A stretch of DNA of 64,000 nucleotides from Flavobacterium taihuense (lineage in GTDB: Bacteria; Bacteroidota; Bacteroidia; Flavobacteriales; Flavobacteriaceae): positions 313,785-377,784 of the forward strand of contig NZ_JAHWYN010000001.1 in NCBI RefSeq assembly GCF_019351435.1, read 5' to 3'. The notes below the pieces were generated by a model. The model was not told the origin of the DNA and did no database searches. It saw nothing but the letters and a program-made list of their open reading frames with translations. Shown piece by piece: positions 26,187 through 35,321 of the stretch. The position numbers and the translations under genes were made by a program. Position 1 is the first letter of the stretch. Each line of letters opens with the position of its first letter.

Positions 26187-26951
26187 ATGAAACTCGCACT
26201 CATTCAATCGTCATTGTCTTGGGAAAACCCAGAAAAAAATAGAAAAAAACTCGGAGAAAAAATTAATGCGATTTCCGAAAGTGTTGATTTAATTGTACTC
26301 CCTGAAATGTTTACGTCAGGCTTCACTATGCAACCTGATACTGTTGCCGAAAAGATGCAAGGCGAAACGATTATTTGGCTAAAACAGTTGGCGGAAGCCA
26401 AAAATTGTGCCATTACTGGAAGCTTAGTTATTGCTGAAAATGACAATTTCTATAACCGATTGGTTTTTGTTTTTCCTTCAGGAGAAATTAAATTTTACGA
26501 CAAAAGGCATTTGTTTACATTGGCGGGGGAAGATGAAGTCTATACTGCTGGTGCCAAAAAATTAATTGTAGAATATAAAGGATGGAAAATCTGTCCGCTG
26601 ATTTGTTATGATTTGCGTTTCCCTGTTTTTGCCAGAAATGTAGAGGAATACGATTTGCTGATTTATGTTGCCAATTGGCCAGAAATAAGAATAAAAGCTT
26701 GGGATGTTTTGTTAAAAGCACGTGCCATAGAGAACATGAGTTATACCATTGGGGTCAATAGAATTGGTGAAGATGACAACAATTTTCAATACAATGGACA
26801 TTCCCAAGTGGTTAATTTCTTGGGAGATTACATTATGGAACCTATTGAGACAAAAGGTGTTTTTATCGTTGAATTGAATAAAGCTGAGCTACTTCTGGCC
26901 AGAAAAAAATTTAATTTTTTAAAAGATCAAGACGCTTTCATACTAAAATGA
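26187..26951 (+). CDS. Carbon-nitrogen hydrolase, omega-amidase (YafV-like)
   Basis: This 254-residue nitrilase-superfamily enzyme is expected to hydrolyse alpha-ketoglutaramate or ketosuccinamate, the by-products of glutamine and asparagine transaminases. The catalytic triad is visible as E40 (VLPEMFTSGF), K106 (FYDKRHLF) and C140 (PLICYDLRFPVF). DKRHLFTLAGEDEVY is characteristic of the omega-amidase group. The ATG at 26187 gives the family N-terminus; an earlier in-frame start at 26163 would overlap the promoter. Its end overlaps the convergent Ig-like lipoprotein gene by 9 bases. Confidence 0.88.
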   Translation: MKLALIQSSLSWENPEKNRKKLGEKINAISESVDLIVLPEMFTSGFTMQPDTVAEKMQGETIIWLKQLAEAKNCAITGSLVIAENDNFYNRLVFVFPSGEIKFYDKRHLFTLAGEDEVYTAGAKKLIVEYKGWKICPLICYDLRFPVFARNVEEYDLLIYVANWPEIRIKAWDVLLKARAIENMSYTIGVNRIGEDDNNFQYNGHSQVVNFLGDYIMEPIETKGVFIVELNKAELLLARKKFNFLKDQDAFILK

Positions 26952-28616
26952 GCTAGATTTCTTTTTCTCTTTTTCTTTTTTCTTTTTGGGTTCAGGAGTA
27001 TACGGAATACTCAAATCAAAAGGTTGATTCACGTCCCAGTTGGTTCGGATGTCTACACCTTTAGAAAAATAAACCACTTCTTCAGCTTGTCGTTTTTCAA
27101 GGTAATTTCCTGTGTCCCATTCTTTATTTTTATTGTCGTCATAAATCGCTCGAAGTGTATATACACTTGGTTCTAGAAGATTGAATTCAATTTCTGTTTT
27201 ACCTTCAGTGTATTCGCTCGCTTTGACAATGTCTCCTTTTTCATTCGCCAATTCAATAATAAGAGGGAATCGTTTTACGTTTTTTAAACTCACTATAAGA
27301 TTCCCGTAATCAGCACGATTGCGTGTGCTGGTACTAAAAGATAAAGTGTCATTTGTCTTTTCTAAAAAATCAGTGACAGCACCAGGCATCAATTTAAAAT
27401 TGTATTTCTGAGCTTCTTCTATTTTAAAATCAATAAATAATTGTTGGGTGTACTCATCGTATGCAGTAGTAAATGCCACTGCAGCTGAATCTTTATCTGT
27501 AAGTTTCATTTTTGATTTGTCAAAATTCACCAAAGGTGTACTGGATTCCAAAGTAAATCGATCTCTGAAATTCAAAACCCCACTTTGAATGGCTTTAATG
27601 CTCAAAGTGTCACTTTTTTGATTTTTGACTTTAAAAGTAAAGTCTTTTTGGTACTTGTCTTTTACAATATTTAGCGAAAGCGAATCTACTTTCAAAGGTT
27701 TGAACCAGACTTGTAAAGAGTCTTTTTTATCTATTTTTGTAATTATCGAAGGAATGATTTGACCGTTGTTTTTTAAAGTAAATTTAGCTTTTTCACCATT
27801 GATTTTTGGGCTGCCTTCATAACCTACAATCAATCGATTTCCAGAAGCTTGCGCGGGTTTTATTGCTTTAAAAGGCAGTTCTTCCTTGAATAATTCCAAT
27901 TCAAAAACGGTGTCATTTGGTATTGTTACAATTTGTTTGGTAAACCCAATTCGGTCAGATTTGGGATTGAATTTATTATTGCTATTATTGTCCTTCATAG
28001 CTACCAAAAAGTATTTTCCCGCTTTTAAATTCTCCAATCGAAACGTCTTCAAACTGTCCAAAGTATTGGTAATGTATCGTGGATTTTCTTTATAAATAGT
28101 AGAATCATTAAATTTTTCATTCGCTTCATAAAGCATGATCGAAACAAAAGAAGCTACCTCTTTATCATAGGCATCTTTTACCCTTCCGCCCAGTGTCAAA
28201 GAATCGATATAATCTCCGGTAGAAAACACATATTTAAAGAGATTGTATGGATTTCCTTCATTATTATCGGCAATACTTTGTCCAAAATTCAAGCTATAAG
28301 TAGTATTGGGTTGTAAAGTATCATTTATAGTAATAGTCAATGTTTTTGTTGGAGTAGTCGGAATGATTAACGGCTCATTCTTCATTGGTGGTGAAATAAT
28401 CAATTGCTTGTTTAGATTTTTTAGCTTGATATTTTCGTCAAAAACAAGTTTGATTTTATTACCTTGAAATTTAACCGAATAATTTTCAGGCAAGCTATAT
28501 TTTAATGTCGGAGCAATAGTGTCTTTCAAACCACCAGTAATGGCCCCTCTTTTGGCACAACTCATAAAAAAAAGCAAGAGTAAAAATGGAATATATTTAA
28601 AAATGTTTTTGAACAT
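26943..28616 (-). CDS. Ig-like domain lipoprotein
   Basis: The 557-residue protein has a lipoprotein signal peptide with lipobox FFMSC (cysteine about residue 20). An Ig-like domain of the bacterial SbsA type follows near residues 33-130 (KIKLVFDENIKL, ISPPMKNEP, TITINDTLQPNTTYSLNFG). Further beta-rich modules follow, with LKAGKYFLVAMKDNNSNNKFNP and YTLRAIYDDNKNKEWDTGNYL as two calcium-site-like loops. The tail is lysine- and serine-rich (KKKEKEKKKSSSF). It is probably anchored in the outer membrane. The precise role is unknown. Confidence 0.8.
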   Translation of the reverse strand: MFKNIFKYIPFLLLLFFMSCAKRGAITGGLKDTIAPTLKYSLPENYSVKFQGNKIKLVFDENIKLKNLNKQLIISPPMKNEPLIIPTTPTKTLTITINDTLQPNTTYSLNFGQSIADNNEGNPYNLFKYVFSTGDYIDSLTLGGRVKDAYDKEVASFVSIMLYEANEKFNDSTIYKENPRYITNTLDSLKTFRLENLKAGKYFLVAMKDNNSNNKFNPKSDRIGFTKQIVTIPNDTVFELELFKEELPFKAIKPAQASGNRLIVGYEGSPKINGEKAKFTLKNNGQIIPSIITKIDKKDSLQVWFKPLKVDSLSLNIVKDKYQKDFTFKVKNQKSDTLSIKAIQSGVLNFRDRFTLESSTPLVNFDKSKMKLTDKDSAAVAFTTAYDEYTQQLFIDFKIEEAQKYNFKLMPGAVTDFLEKTNDTLSFSTSTRNRADYGNLIVSLKNVKRFPLIIELANEKGDIVKASEYTEGKTEIEFNLLEPSVYTLRAIYDDNKNKEWDTGNYLEKRQAEEVVYFSKGVDIRTNWDVNQPFDLSIPYTPEPKKKKEKEKKKSSSF

Positions 28617-28687
28617 AATGTGTTAAAATTTGATTCTACAAAATAACAATTATATTTACTGTAATCGAAATATTTCACGAACTATTA

Positions 28688-28774
28688 GGAGCTTTTTCCT
28701 GCTGTACACTATATCTTTTTATGAGGTGAAGAAAAATCACCCCATAAAAAGGATGCCGTTTCCATCAGGGCTAG
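28688..28774 (+). repeat. Dispersed intergenic repeat, family A, copy 2
   Basis: GGAGCTTTTTCCTGCTGTAC is followed by ATCTTTTTATGAGGTGA, a short A-rich loop, TCACCCCATAAAAAGGAT and TCCATCAGGGCTAG. The two arms pair over about 15 bp. Ends match copy 1 (1-80) and copy 3 (43556-43643) while the loop differs. It lies between the divergent lipoprotein and queD genes. Confidence 0.7.
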
Positions 28775-28828
28775 AAATTGCATGCAAGGGAATCCTATTT
28801 TAAGGGAGCTTTTCTCATGCGAATTCAT

Positions 28829-28836
28829 TAAATTTG
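28829..28836 (+). promoter_or_regulatory. Candidate -7 element for queD
   Basis: TAAATTTG matches TAnnTTTG and lies 19 bases before the queD ATG. No TTG stands at the expected upstream distance. Confidence 0.4.
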
Positions 28837-28855
28837 CAGTCAAAATAGATCTTCA

Positions 28856-29308
28856 ATGAGCAATATTAGAATCACCAAACAATTTAATTTTGAAACCGGT
28901 CACGCGTTATACGGATATGACGGGAAATGTAAAAATGTGCATGGTCATAGTTATAAGTTATCGGTTACCGTTATCGGAAAACCAATAACGGATCGGAACA
29001 ATGTAAAGTTTGGTATGGTCATTGATTTTTCGGATCTGAAAAAGATTGTAAAAGAAGAAATTGTCGATCAGTTTGATCACGCCACTGTTTTCAACGAAAC
29101 TACTCCGCATATTGAGTTAGCAAACGAATTAAAAAATCGTGGGCATCATGTAATATTGGTCGATTATCAACCAACCAGTGAGAATATGGTGGTTGATTTT
29201 TCTCAAAGAATAATTCGCAGATTACCTAAAAACATTCAACTGTTTTCTTTGAAATTGCAAGAAACCGAGTCTTCATTTGCCGAATGGTTTGCAAGCGACA
29301 ATCAATAA
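28856..29308 (+). CDS. queD: 6-carboxytetrahydropterin synthase
   Basis: This enzyme of the queuosine and 7-deazapurine pathway converts dihydroneopterin triphosphate to 6-carboxytetrahydropterin. The 150-residue protein has zinc ligands H16 (FETGHALYG), H29 and H31 (VHGHSYKL). The catalytic C25 is in GKCKNVHG, with VIDFSDLKK, FDHATVFNE, PTSENM and LQETESSFAEW completing the family pattern. A eukaryote-type pyruvoyltetrahydropterin synthase is the main alternative. lpxH follows after 14 bases, so the two are probably co-transcribed. Confidence 0.92.
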   Translation: MSNIRITKQFNFETGHALYGYDGKCKNVHGHSYKLSVTVIGKPITDRNNVKFGMVIDFSDLKKIVKEEIVDQFDHATVFNETTPHIELANELKNRGHHVILVDYQPTSENMVVDFSQRIIRRLPKNIQLFSLKLQETESSFAEWFASDNQ

Positions 29309-29322
29309 TTTATACCTAGTTC

Positions 29323-30078
29323 ATGCAATTATCCAATAATAAAAAAATCTATTTCGCTTCAGATCAGCATTTTGGTGCGCCTAATGCAGAGTTGAGTTTT
29401 CCAAGAGAACAAAAGTTCGTCGCCTGGCTAGACAAAGTCAAAGACGATGCTGAAGCCATATTTCTTTTGGGTGATTTATTTGATTTTTGGTTCGAATATA
29501 AAACCGTTGTTCCAAAAGGGTTTGTTCGTATTTTAGGTAAGTTGGCCGAAATTCGTGACAGCGGAGTACCTATTTATTTTTTTGTGGGAAACCATGATTT
29601 ATGGATGGCCGATTATTTTGAAACCGAGTTGAACATTCCCGTTTATCACGATAACAAAGAGTTTACTTTTGGAGATAAAACCTTTTTGATTGGTCATGGT
29701 GACGGAAAAGGACCTGGCGATTTAGGCTACAAACGCATGAAAAAAGTGTTTACCAATCCGTTCTCCAAATGGCTTTTCAGATGGTTGCATCCCGATATTG
29801 GAGTGAAATTAGCGCAATACCTGTCCGTTAAAAACAAACTCATTTCCGGTGATGAAGATGTGAAATTTTTGGGAGAAGAAAATGAATGGCTAATACTTTA
29901 TGCCAAACGAAAGCTAGAAACCAAGCATTATAACTATTTTGTTTTTGGTCACCGTCATCTCCCGATGATTAAGCCAGTTGGCGAAAAATCAGAATATGTA
30001 AATTTAGGTGATTGGATCAGCTACTTTACCTACGGAGTTTTTGACGGCGAATCATTCGAGGTAAAAAAGTTTGAATAA
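29323..30078 (+). CDS. lpxH: UDP-2,3-diacylglucosamine diphosphatase
   Basis: This calcineurin-like metallophosphatase of lipid A synthesis releases UMP from UDP-2,3-diacylglucosamine. The 251-residue protein has the metal motifs ASDQHFG (D14, H16), LLGDLFDFWFEY (D51), FVGNHDLW (N90, H91), LIGHGDGKGPGD and VFGHRHLP. It acts at the cytoplasmic face of the inner membrane. The match is to the LpxH type common in Bacteroidota rather than LpxI. It lies between queD and a GNAT gene. Confidence 0.88.
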   Translation: MQLSNNKKIYFASDQHFGAPNAELSFPREQKFVAWLDKVKDDAEAIFLLGDLFDFWFEYKTVVPKGFVRILGKLAEIRDSGVPIYFFVGNHDLWMADYFETELNIPVYHDNKEFTFGDKTFLIGHGDGKGPGDLGYKRMKKVFTNPFSKWLFRWLHPDIGVKLAQYLSVKNKLISGDEDVKFLGEENEWLILYAKRKLETKHYNYFVFGHRHLPMIKPVGEKSEYVNLGDWISYFTYGVFDGESFEVKKFE

Positions 30079-30122
30079 ATTTTACTACTACTCGTTTTCG
30101 GTATCTTATAATTGCAATCAAA

Positions 30123-30806
30123 ATGGCAAATGGAAATCATAAATTAGACAATCCCGTTTGGTATTCAATTTCCGAAACGCATAAGGATTTTGGAATTGAT
30201 TACGGGACAATAAAATTTTATCATCCTGATTATTGTCCTTTTGGAGGGTTTACAGCTTTTGATAATATGGACGATTCTATTTCTCAATACGCCAAATTAG
30301 TCAACAACTTTTTTATTATCGGACAAAAACCAATTGTACCCAATAATCTAAAATTGAAAAATGAATTAATCTGTTTGCAAATGATTATTTATAACAAAGT
30401 TGAAGAAAATTTTGAAGATCTGATTGTGAAATTAGAAGAGGAACATTTAGACGATTTATTAGGATTGGTCAAAATGGTTTACCCAGAGTATTTTAAAAAG
30501 AAGACCGTTTCATTAGGAAATTATTACGGAATTTACAAAAACAATCAGCTCGTTGCCGTAACGGGAGAACGTATGCAAATGGAAGGTTATACAGAAGTAA
30601 GTGCAGTAATCACACATCCAGACCATACAGGGAAAGGTTATGCGAAGCAGTTAGTCACATATACGGTAAATGCCATTTTCGCACAAAACAAAACCCCATT
30701 CCTGCATGTTGCCGAGTCTAATGTTGGAGCAATCAAGCTGTATGAAAAATTAGGTTTTCAAATCAGAGAGAAAATAAGTGTTTGGAATATAGTTCCCAAT
30801 CTTTAA
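30123..30806 (+). CDS. GNAT-family N-acetyltransferase
   Basis: The 227-residue protein has an N-terminal adaptor of about 85 residues (YHPDYCPFGGFTAFDN). A GNAT fold follows, with VSAVITHPDHTGKGYAKQLV as the acetyl-CoA loop (HTGKGYA) and FLHVAESNVGAIKLYEKLGF as the C-terminal beta-bulge motif. It is similar to FR47-type acetyltransferases. The acceptor is unknown. A near-match to the -7 element, TATAATTG, lies 9 bases before the start, so it may be transcribed separately from lpxH. Confidence 0.82.
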   Translation: MANGNHKLDNPVWYSISETHKDFGIDYGTIKFYHPDYCPFGGFTAFDNMDDSISQYAKLVNNFFIIGQKPIVPNNLKLKNELICLQMIIYNKVEENFEDLIVKLEEEHLDDLLGLVKMVYPEYFKKKTVSLGNYYGIYKNNQLVAVTGERMQMEGYTEVSAVITHPDHTGKGYAKQLVTYTVNAIFAQNKTPFLHVAESNVGAIKLYEKLGFQIREKISVWNIVPNL

Positions 30807-31022
30807 GGATATAAATCCCTAAAAAATAATCTTTTTGGATTAAAATAATATTAAGTCTTTCGTTGTTAGATGTTTATCTTGTGAATAAATATGCGTATTT
30901 TTATAGGAGTTTTTATAGTCTTATAAAATAATACACTATAGATTTAGCTAGTTCTCAGCCCAACAAAAGTTTCACAAAAACAAATTATATAAGTGCTATA
31001 ATTCATCAGTAAATAAAAGCTA

Positions 31023-31757
31023 ATGAAAGAGGATTTATTATATCATCAGGTCTCAGACCGTCTAAAGTCTATCGAAAAGCATCTTTGTGCCTACTCGAAG
31101 AATGGCAAGCCCAAACATCTTCATCTTTTAAGATTAGATATAAAGGTAGTAAAAGCTTTATTTTCTTTTGCAGAAGACATATATAATGAGACTTACAGTG
31201 TGATTGCGTTAAAAGCGGTATTTCAAAAATCCGGAGAAATACGGGACATCCAAATAATTAGTTCATCCAAGCATCTTCCGCGAAAACTTATTTGTGAATT
31301 AAAAAAGAAAGAAATTTTTTTAATGAAACTGCTTCAGAAGGATATTCCAAAGTATATAAAAACGATAGAGAGTTTTCGTAAAGAAGTTACTTTTCCCAAA
31401 GCTTTGTCTGATAAAGAAATAATAAAAGCCTATTTTGAAAAAGAGATGATGAAAGCTAATCAAGATTTTCAAAATCAAGATAGGGAAGGGTTACATCAAT
31501 TTAGAAAGAGCATAAAAAAATTAATGTTTGTATATAATGTTTTACCTAAAAAAATAAGAAAAGAAATCGACTTGGATGAGCAATATATTAATAAATTGCA
31601 AGAAAAAGTGGGTAATTGGCACGATACCTATTCTTCTATTGAGTTTCTTTCCTATCAATATTTAAAACAAAAACCAATTGAGTATATTTCAAAGTTGAAA
31701 CAAAAAGAAATAAAACAATTTAATGCATTATTTACAAATGGAGGAAGTGCAAAATAA
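31023..31757 (+). CDS. CHAD domain protein
   Basis: The 244-residue all-helical protein carries conserved histidine- and lysine-bearing helices, HLHLLRLDIKVVKALFSF near residue 34 and REGLHQFRKSIKKLMFVY near 155. These are the repeats of CHAD domains, which bind polyphosphate. CHAD domains often accompany CYTH triphosphatases or polyphosphate kinases; neither is adjacent here. It is very lysine-rich, as expected for a polyanion-binding protein. It is preceded by a 216-base gap with no gene, and converges on the MFS gene. Confidence 0.8.
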   Translation: MKEDLLYHQVSDRLKSIEKHLCAYSKNGKPKHLHLLRLDIKVVKALFSFAEDIYNETYSVIALKAVFQKSGEIRDIQIISSSKHLPRKLICELKKKEIFLMKLLQKDIPKYIKTIESFRKEVTFPKALSDKEIIKAYFEKEMMKANQDFQNQDREGLHQFRKSIKKLMFVYNVLPKKIRKEIDLDEQYINKLQEKVGNWHDTYSSIEFLSYQYLKQKPIEYISKLKQKEIKQFNALFTNGGSAK

Positions 31758-31832
31758 AATCCCCTAACATTCATGAAATAAATGGTAAGAGGGTGTTTTT
31801 GTTGCTGAAAATAAACAATTTAGAACTTTATG

Positions 31833-33101
31833 TTACTCCTTCTTTTCATGGTCTTCTAAATCTTTTGTTAGATCTAGTTTTCTGAATTCAGGAGATATAA
31901 ATCCGGTGAAGAGTACAATGATAAGTGTCATACTACCACCAAATACCACAGCAGTTACCGTTCCCATCAGTTTGGCGGTCAGTCCGCTTTCAAAAGCGCC
32001 CAATTCATTCGACGATCCTACAAATATAGAATTTACTGAGGCTACACGTCCTCGCATGTGATCGGGTGTTTTAAGTTGCAAAATGGTTTGGCGAATTACC
32101 ATTGATATTCCGTCTACAACACCACTGAAAAATAATGCCAAAAGAGAAATCCAAAATACAGTAGATAGTCCGAAAATAGTGATGCAAACTCCAAACAAAA
32201 AGATGGCTGTCAAAAGTTTCATTCCTGCATTTTTGTTCACAGGTACATAAGCTGTAAAAAACATGGTCAAAATGGCACCTACTGCTGGAGCAGCTCTCAA
32301 GAAACCAAATCCCTCTGGGCCTACTTTTAAAATATCTAAGGCGAAAATGGGTAATAATGCAACGGCTCCACCAAATAAAACGGCTGCCATATCCAATGTC
32401 AAAGCACTCAAAATGGTTTTGTTGTTAAATACAAATTTCACTCCTTCTTTCAGACTTTCCATAACCGGTTCGCCTATTTTTGGATTCAAAATAGGTTTTT
32501 TCTCTATTTGGGTTAATAGTAACAACGCAAAAACAGAAAACGCAAGAACTAAGCTTAAAGACCAATGAACTCCGATTAAATGAATGGAAAAACCAGCAAC
32601 TGCTGGCCCCACAACAGAACCCACTTGCCATACTGAACTACTCCAGGTTGCAGCATTTGAATATGCTTTTTTGGGAACGATTAATGCTAAAAGGGAAAAA
32701 ACGGTTGGACCAATAAAAGAACGAACAATTCCGCCTAAGAATACTAAAAAGTAAATGGTGTATAAAATGGTATTTGTAGAAATTCCATTTGTTATTTCAG
32801 GTAAAGTGATCAAAAACAGCCCCAAACTAATAACCGAAAAACCTAAAATACACTTGAGCAGTAATCCTTTTTTTTCATTTTGATCAACAAAGTGACCAGC
32901 AAATAATGACACTGCTATAGCAGGAATGATTTCCATTAAACCAATAATACCAAGGGATAAAGCACTTTTCGTAATTCTATAAACTTCCCATTCAATAATG
33001 ATGAACTGCATAGACCAAGCAAAAACCATCGCAAAACGAATCAGTAAGAAGGTGTTGAATTCTTTAAATCTAAGGGCTGCATAGGGGTCATTTTTTTTCA
33101 T
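31833..33101 (-). CDS. MFS transporter, probable exporter
   Basis: The 422-residue inner-membrane protein reads as about 12 hydrophobic segments, with LFAGHFVDQNEKKGLL as the loop 2-3 motif of the major facilitator superfamily and IRQTILQLKTPDHMRGRVASVN as the loop typical of EntS-like exporters. The substrate is unknown; siderophore or drug export is the usual annotation for this subfamily. It follows recJ by 10 bases on the minus strand, so the two are likely one transcript. Confidence 0.86.
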   Translation of the reverse strand: MKKNDPYAALRFKEFNTFLLIRFAMVFAWSMQFIIIEWEVYRITKSALSLGIIGLMEIIPAIAVSLFAGHFVDQNEKKGLLLKCILGFSVISLGLFLITLPEITNGISTNTILYTIYFLVFLGGIVRSFIGPTVFSLLALIVPKKAYSNAATWSSSVWQVGSVVGPAVAGFSIHLIGVHWSLSLVLAFSVFALLLLTQIEKKPILNPKIGEPVMESLKEGVKFVFNNKTILSALTLDMAAVLFGGAVALLPIFALDILKVGPEGFGFLRAAPAVGAILTMFFTAYVPVNKNAGMKLLTAIFLFGVCITIFGLSTVFWISLLALFFSGVVDGISMVIRQTILQLKTPDHMRGRVASVNSIFVGSSNELGAFESGLTAKLMGTVTAVVFGGSMTLIIVLFTGFISPEFRKLDLTKDLEDHEKKE

Positions 33102-33111
33102 AAATCCTTAA

Positions 33112-34800
33112 TTATTTAATGTCTCTTAATCGTAATTGAATGCTCACTTTGTCATTCCATTCATTTTCATCGATGCAATATACGGCATCAAATTCTTTTT
33201 GATTGCTCGTTAGCTCTTTTTTATTTCCAAGTCCAAAGCCAATGGCAGTGAGTCCTTCGCTATTATTTTGCTTTACAAAGAGCTTTAAATGTTCATCTTC
33301 AGAGCCTAATGTTTTGGCATAACCCGTATCTTTTATTTTTTTGGTTAAAAAAATAGGAGTCATGTTTAAAGGACCAAAAGGTTCAAATTGTTTCAGAATT
33401 CGTATTAATTTTGGGGAAATGTCTTCAAAATTAATTTCGGCATCAATAGCTATTTCTGGAGTTAACTGATCAGGATGAATGGTTTCTTGCACTGTTTTTT
33501 CAAATGCATTTTTAAAGTTTTGATAGTTCTCTGCTGTTAAAGTCATTCCGGCAGCATACATATGTCCTCCAAATTGTTCCAGATGTTCCGAGCAAGCTTC
33601 GAGAGCATTGTAAACATCAAAACCTTTTACAGATCGTGCCGAAGCGGCATATTTATCGCCACTTTTTGTAAAAACCAAGGTCGGACGATAATAGGTTTCG
33701 ATTAATCGAGAAGCCACAATTCCAATAACTCCTTTGTGCCAATCTTCTTGAAAAACTACAGTTGTAAAGTTTTTTTCTTCCTGATTTTTGATTATTTGTG
33801 AGAGCGCTTCTTTGGTAATTTGTTTGTCTAAATCTTTTCGATCGGTATTGTATTGTTCAATTTCGGATGCAAATTGTTGTGCTTGTTCAAAATCGAATTC
33901 GGTCAATAATTCTACAGCATGATTACCGTGTTTGATGCGACCGGCAGCATTGATTCGTGGAGCAATTATAAACACAACATCGGTAATGTCCAGTATTTTC
34001 TTTTTTACTTGATGAAACAGTGCTTTGATTCCAGGTCTGGGTTCTGCATTAATAACTTGTAATCCAAAATAAGCCAATACTCGGTTTTCGCCAGTCATGG
34101 GTACAATGTCTGCGGCTATTGCCGTGGCGACTAGATCAAGATACAACACAAAATCTTCGATAGTTTGATTTCTATTGGTTCCAAGTGCTTGAATGAGTTT
34201 GAAACCTATACCGCAACCACACAATTCATCATAGGGATAATGACAATCTTCTCTTTTTGGATCCAGAACAGCAACGGCTTGGGGTAAAACTGCTCCAGGT
34301 CTGTGGTGATCACAAATGATGAAATCAATGTTTCGCTCTTTTGCGTAAGCGACATGATCTATAGATTTTATGCCACAATCAAGAGCAATGATGAGCGAAA
34401 AACCGTTATCATCGGCAAAGTCAATCCCTGTGTAGGAGATACCGTAACCCTCCGCATAGCGATCCGGTATATAGGTAGCAACGTTTGGATAATAACTTTT
34501 CAGATAGGATGAAACAAGTGATACAGCGGTGGTTCCATCAACATCATAATCGCCAAATACCAGAATGTTTTCATTATTGGTAATGGCTTTCTGGATCCGT
34601 TCGACGGCTTTATCCATATCTTTCATCAAATAGGGATTGTGCAAATCCTCTAAACTTGGTCTGAAAAAAAGTTTGGCCTGCTCAAAAGTTTCAATGCCTC
34701 TTTGAATTAATAAAGCGGCTACAAATTCTTCAACATTCAAGGCTTGCGCTAAATGTTTTATTTTCTCTTCAGCAGGTTTTGGCTTAAGTGTCCAACGCAT
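33112..34800 (-). CDS. recJ: Single-stranded-DNA-specific exonuclease RecJ
   Basis: This 5'-3' single-strand exonuclease acts in recombination and mismatch repair. The 562-residue product has the DHH-family motifs VFGDYDVDGTTA (D84, D86, D88), ALDCGIKS (D141), CDHHRPG (164-166) and the DHHA1 region with RINAAGRIKHGN, ARSVKGFDVYNAL and FGGHMYAAGMTL. A C-terminal OB-like segment follows. Length is close to E. coli RecJ. It is upstream of, and 10 bases from, the MFS gene. Confidence 0.95.
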   Translation of the reverse strand: MRWTLKPKPAEEKIKHLAQALNVEEFVAALLIQRGIETFEQAKLFFRPSLEDLHNPYLMKDMDKAVERIQKAITNNENILVFGDYDVDGTTAVSLVSSYLKSYYPNVATYIPDRYAEGYGISYTGIDFADDNGFSLIIALDCGIKSIDHVAYAKERNIDFIICDHHRPGAVLPQAVAVLDPKREDCHYPYDELCGCGIGFKLIQALGTNRNQTIEDFVLYLDLVATAIAADIVPMTGENRVLAYFGLQVINAEPRPGIKALFHQVKKKILDITDVVFIIAPRINAAGRIKHGNHAVELLTEFDFEQAQQFASEIEQYNTDRKDLDKQITKEALSQIIKNQEEKNFTTVVFQEDWHKGVIGIVASRLIETYYRPTLVFTKSGDKYAASARSVKGFDVYNALEACSEHLEQFGGHMYAAGMTLTAENYQNFKNAFEKTVQETIHPDQLTPEIAIDAEINFEDISPKLIRILKQFEPFGPLNMTPIFLTKKIKDTGYAKTLGSEDEHLKLFVKQNNSEGLTAIGFGLGNKKELTSNQKEFDAVYCIDENEWNDKVSIQLRLRDIK

Positions 34801-34830
34801 TTTTATAGAGTTTTAATCAATTTGATATAA

Positions 34831-34862
34831 AAAAGAGATTCCCACTGGAGTGAGAATCTTTG
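34831..34862 (-). terminator. Terminator downstream of the HopJ-domain gene
   Basis: On the minus strand AAAGATTCTCACT pairs with AGTGGGAATCTCTTT (one mismatch and one bulge) and runs into TTTTATATC. It lies 100 bases past the stop of the gene at 34962-35306 and separates that operon from recJ. Confidence 0.6.
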
Positions 34863-34961
34863 GGATACGAATATAATTTTTTTTAATGGAATGCTATAAT
34901 AATTGATTCTTATATGCATCCAAAATTGAAATGATTTCGTCAAAATGAGTTATGATATAAG

Positions 34962-35306
34962 CTATTTGAGTTCTAATGCCTGTCCTTCAAACTGAATTCC
35001 ATTCCAACCTGTTTTCATAAAGTTGCGAATATTTTGATGATTTGTTCCGTTGAGATCTTCCAAAACTTCTTCAAAATAATAAGCTCCAAAACACGCTAAT
35101 GTTTCGGCAGCAGATAATTTTTGCAATAACGCAAAAGCAAATAATTTGCAGGATCCTGAGTTTTCTCCAGCGGCATTGTGCTGTTCCCCGTTTTGAAAAG
35201 CAGTTGGTGCAAACGTGTAGTTTTCTTCTATTGTTGCAATAGTTTCTGCAAAGGTTATCGATTTTGGATTTTCTTTTAGTTTTTCTAAAAATGTTGAAAT
35301 AGACAT
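34962..35306 (-). CDS. HopJ-type domain protein
   Basis: The 114-residue protein matches the HopJ family by TIATIEENYTFAPTAFQNG, AGENSGSCKLFAFA and ETLACFGAYYFEEVL, with FMKTGWNGIQFEG near the end. The family was named after a Pseudomonas type III effector, but it is widespread in free-living bacteria without such secretion and its cell function is unknown. No secretion genes are nearby and no signal peptide is seen. It is last gene of a probable operon with the amine oxidase, rsmI and the 322-residue protein. Confidence 0.82.
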   Translation of the reverse strand: MSISTFLEKLKENPKSITFAETIATIEENYTFAPTAFQNGEQHNAAGENSGSCKLFAFALLQKLSAAETLACFGAYYFEEVLEDLNGTNHQNIRNFMKTGWNGIQFEGQALELK

Positions 35307-35321
35307 AGTGACTAATTTATA

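Noticed and set aside
31758..31832. Possible terminator between the convergent CHAD and MFS genes
   Set aside because: The best pairing (CCCCT with AGAGGG) is interrupted by several mismatches, too weak to list.
34962..35306. HopJ protein as a secreted virulence effector
   Set aside because: No type III secretion genes are near, and the family is common in free-living bacteria; the name is historical.
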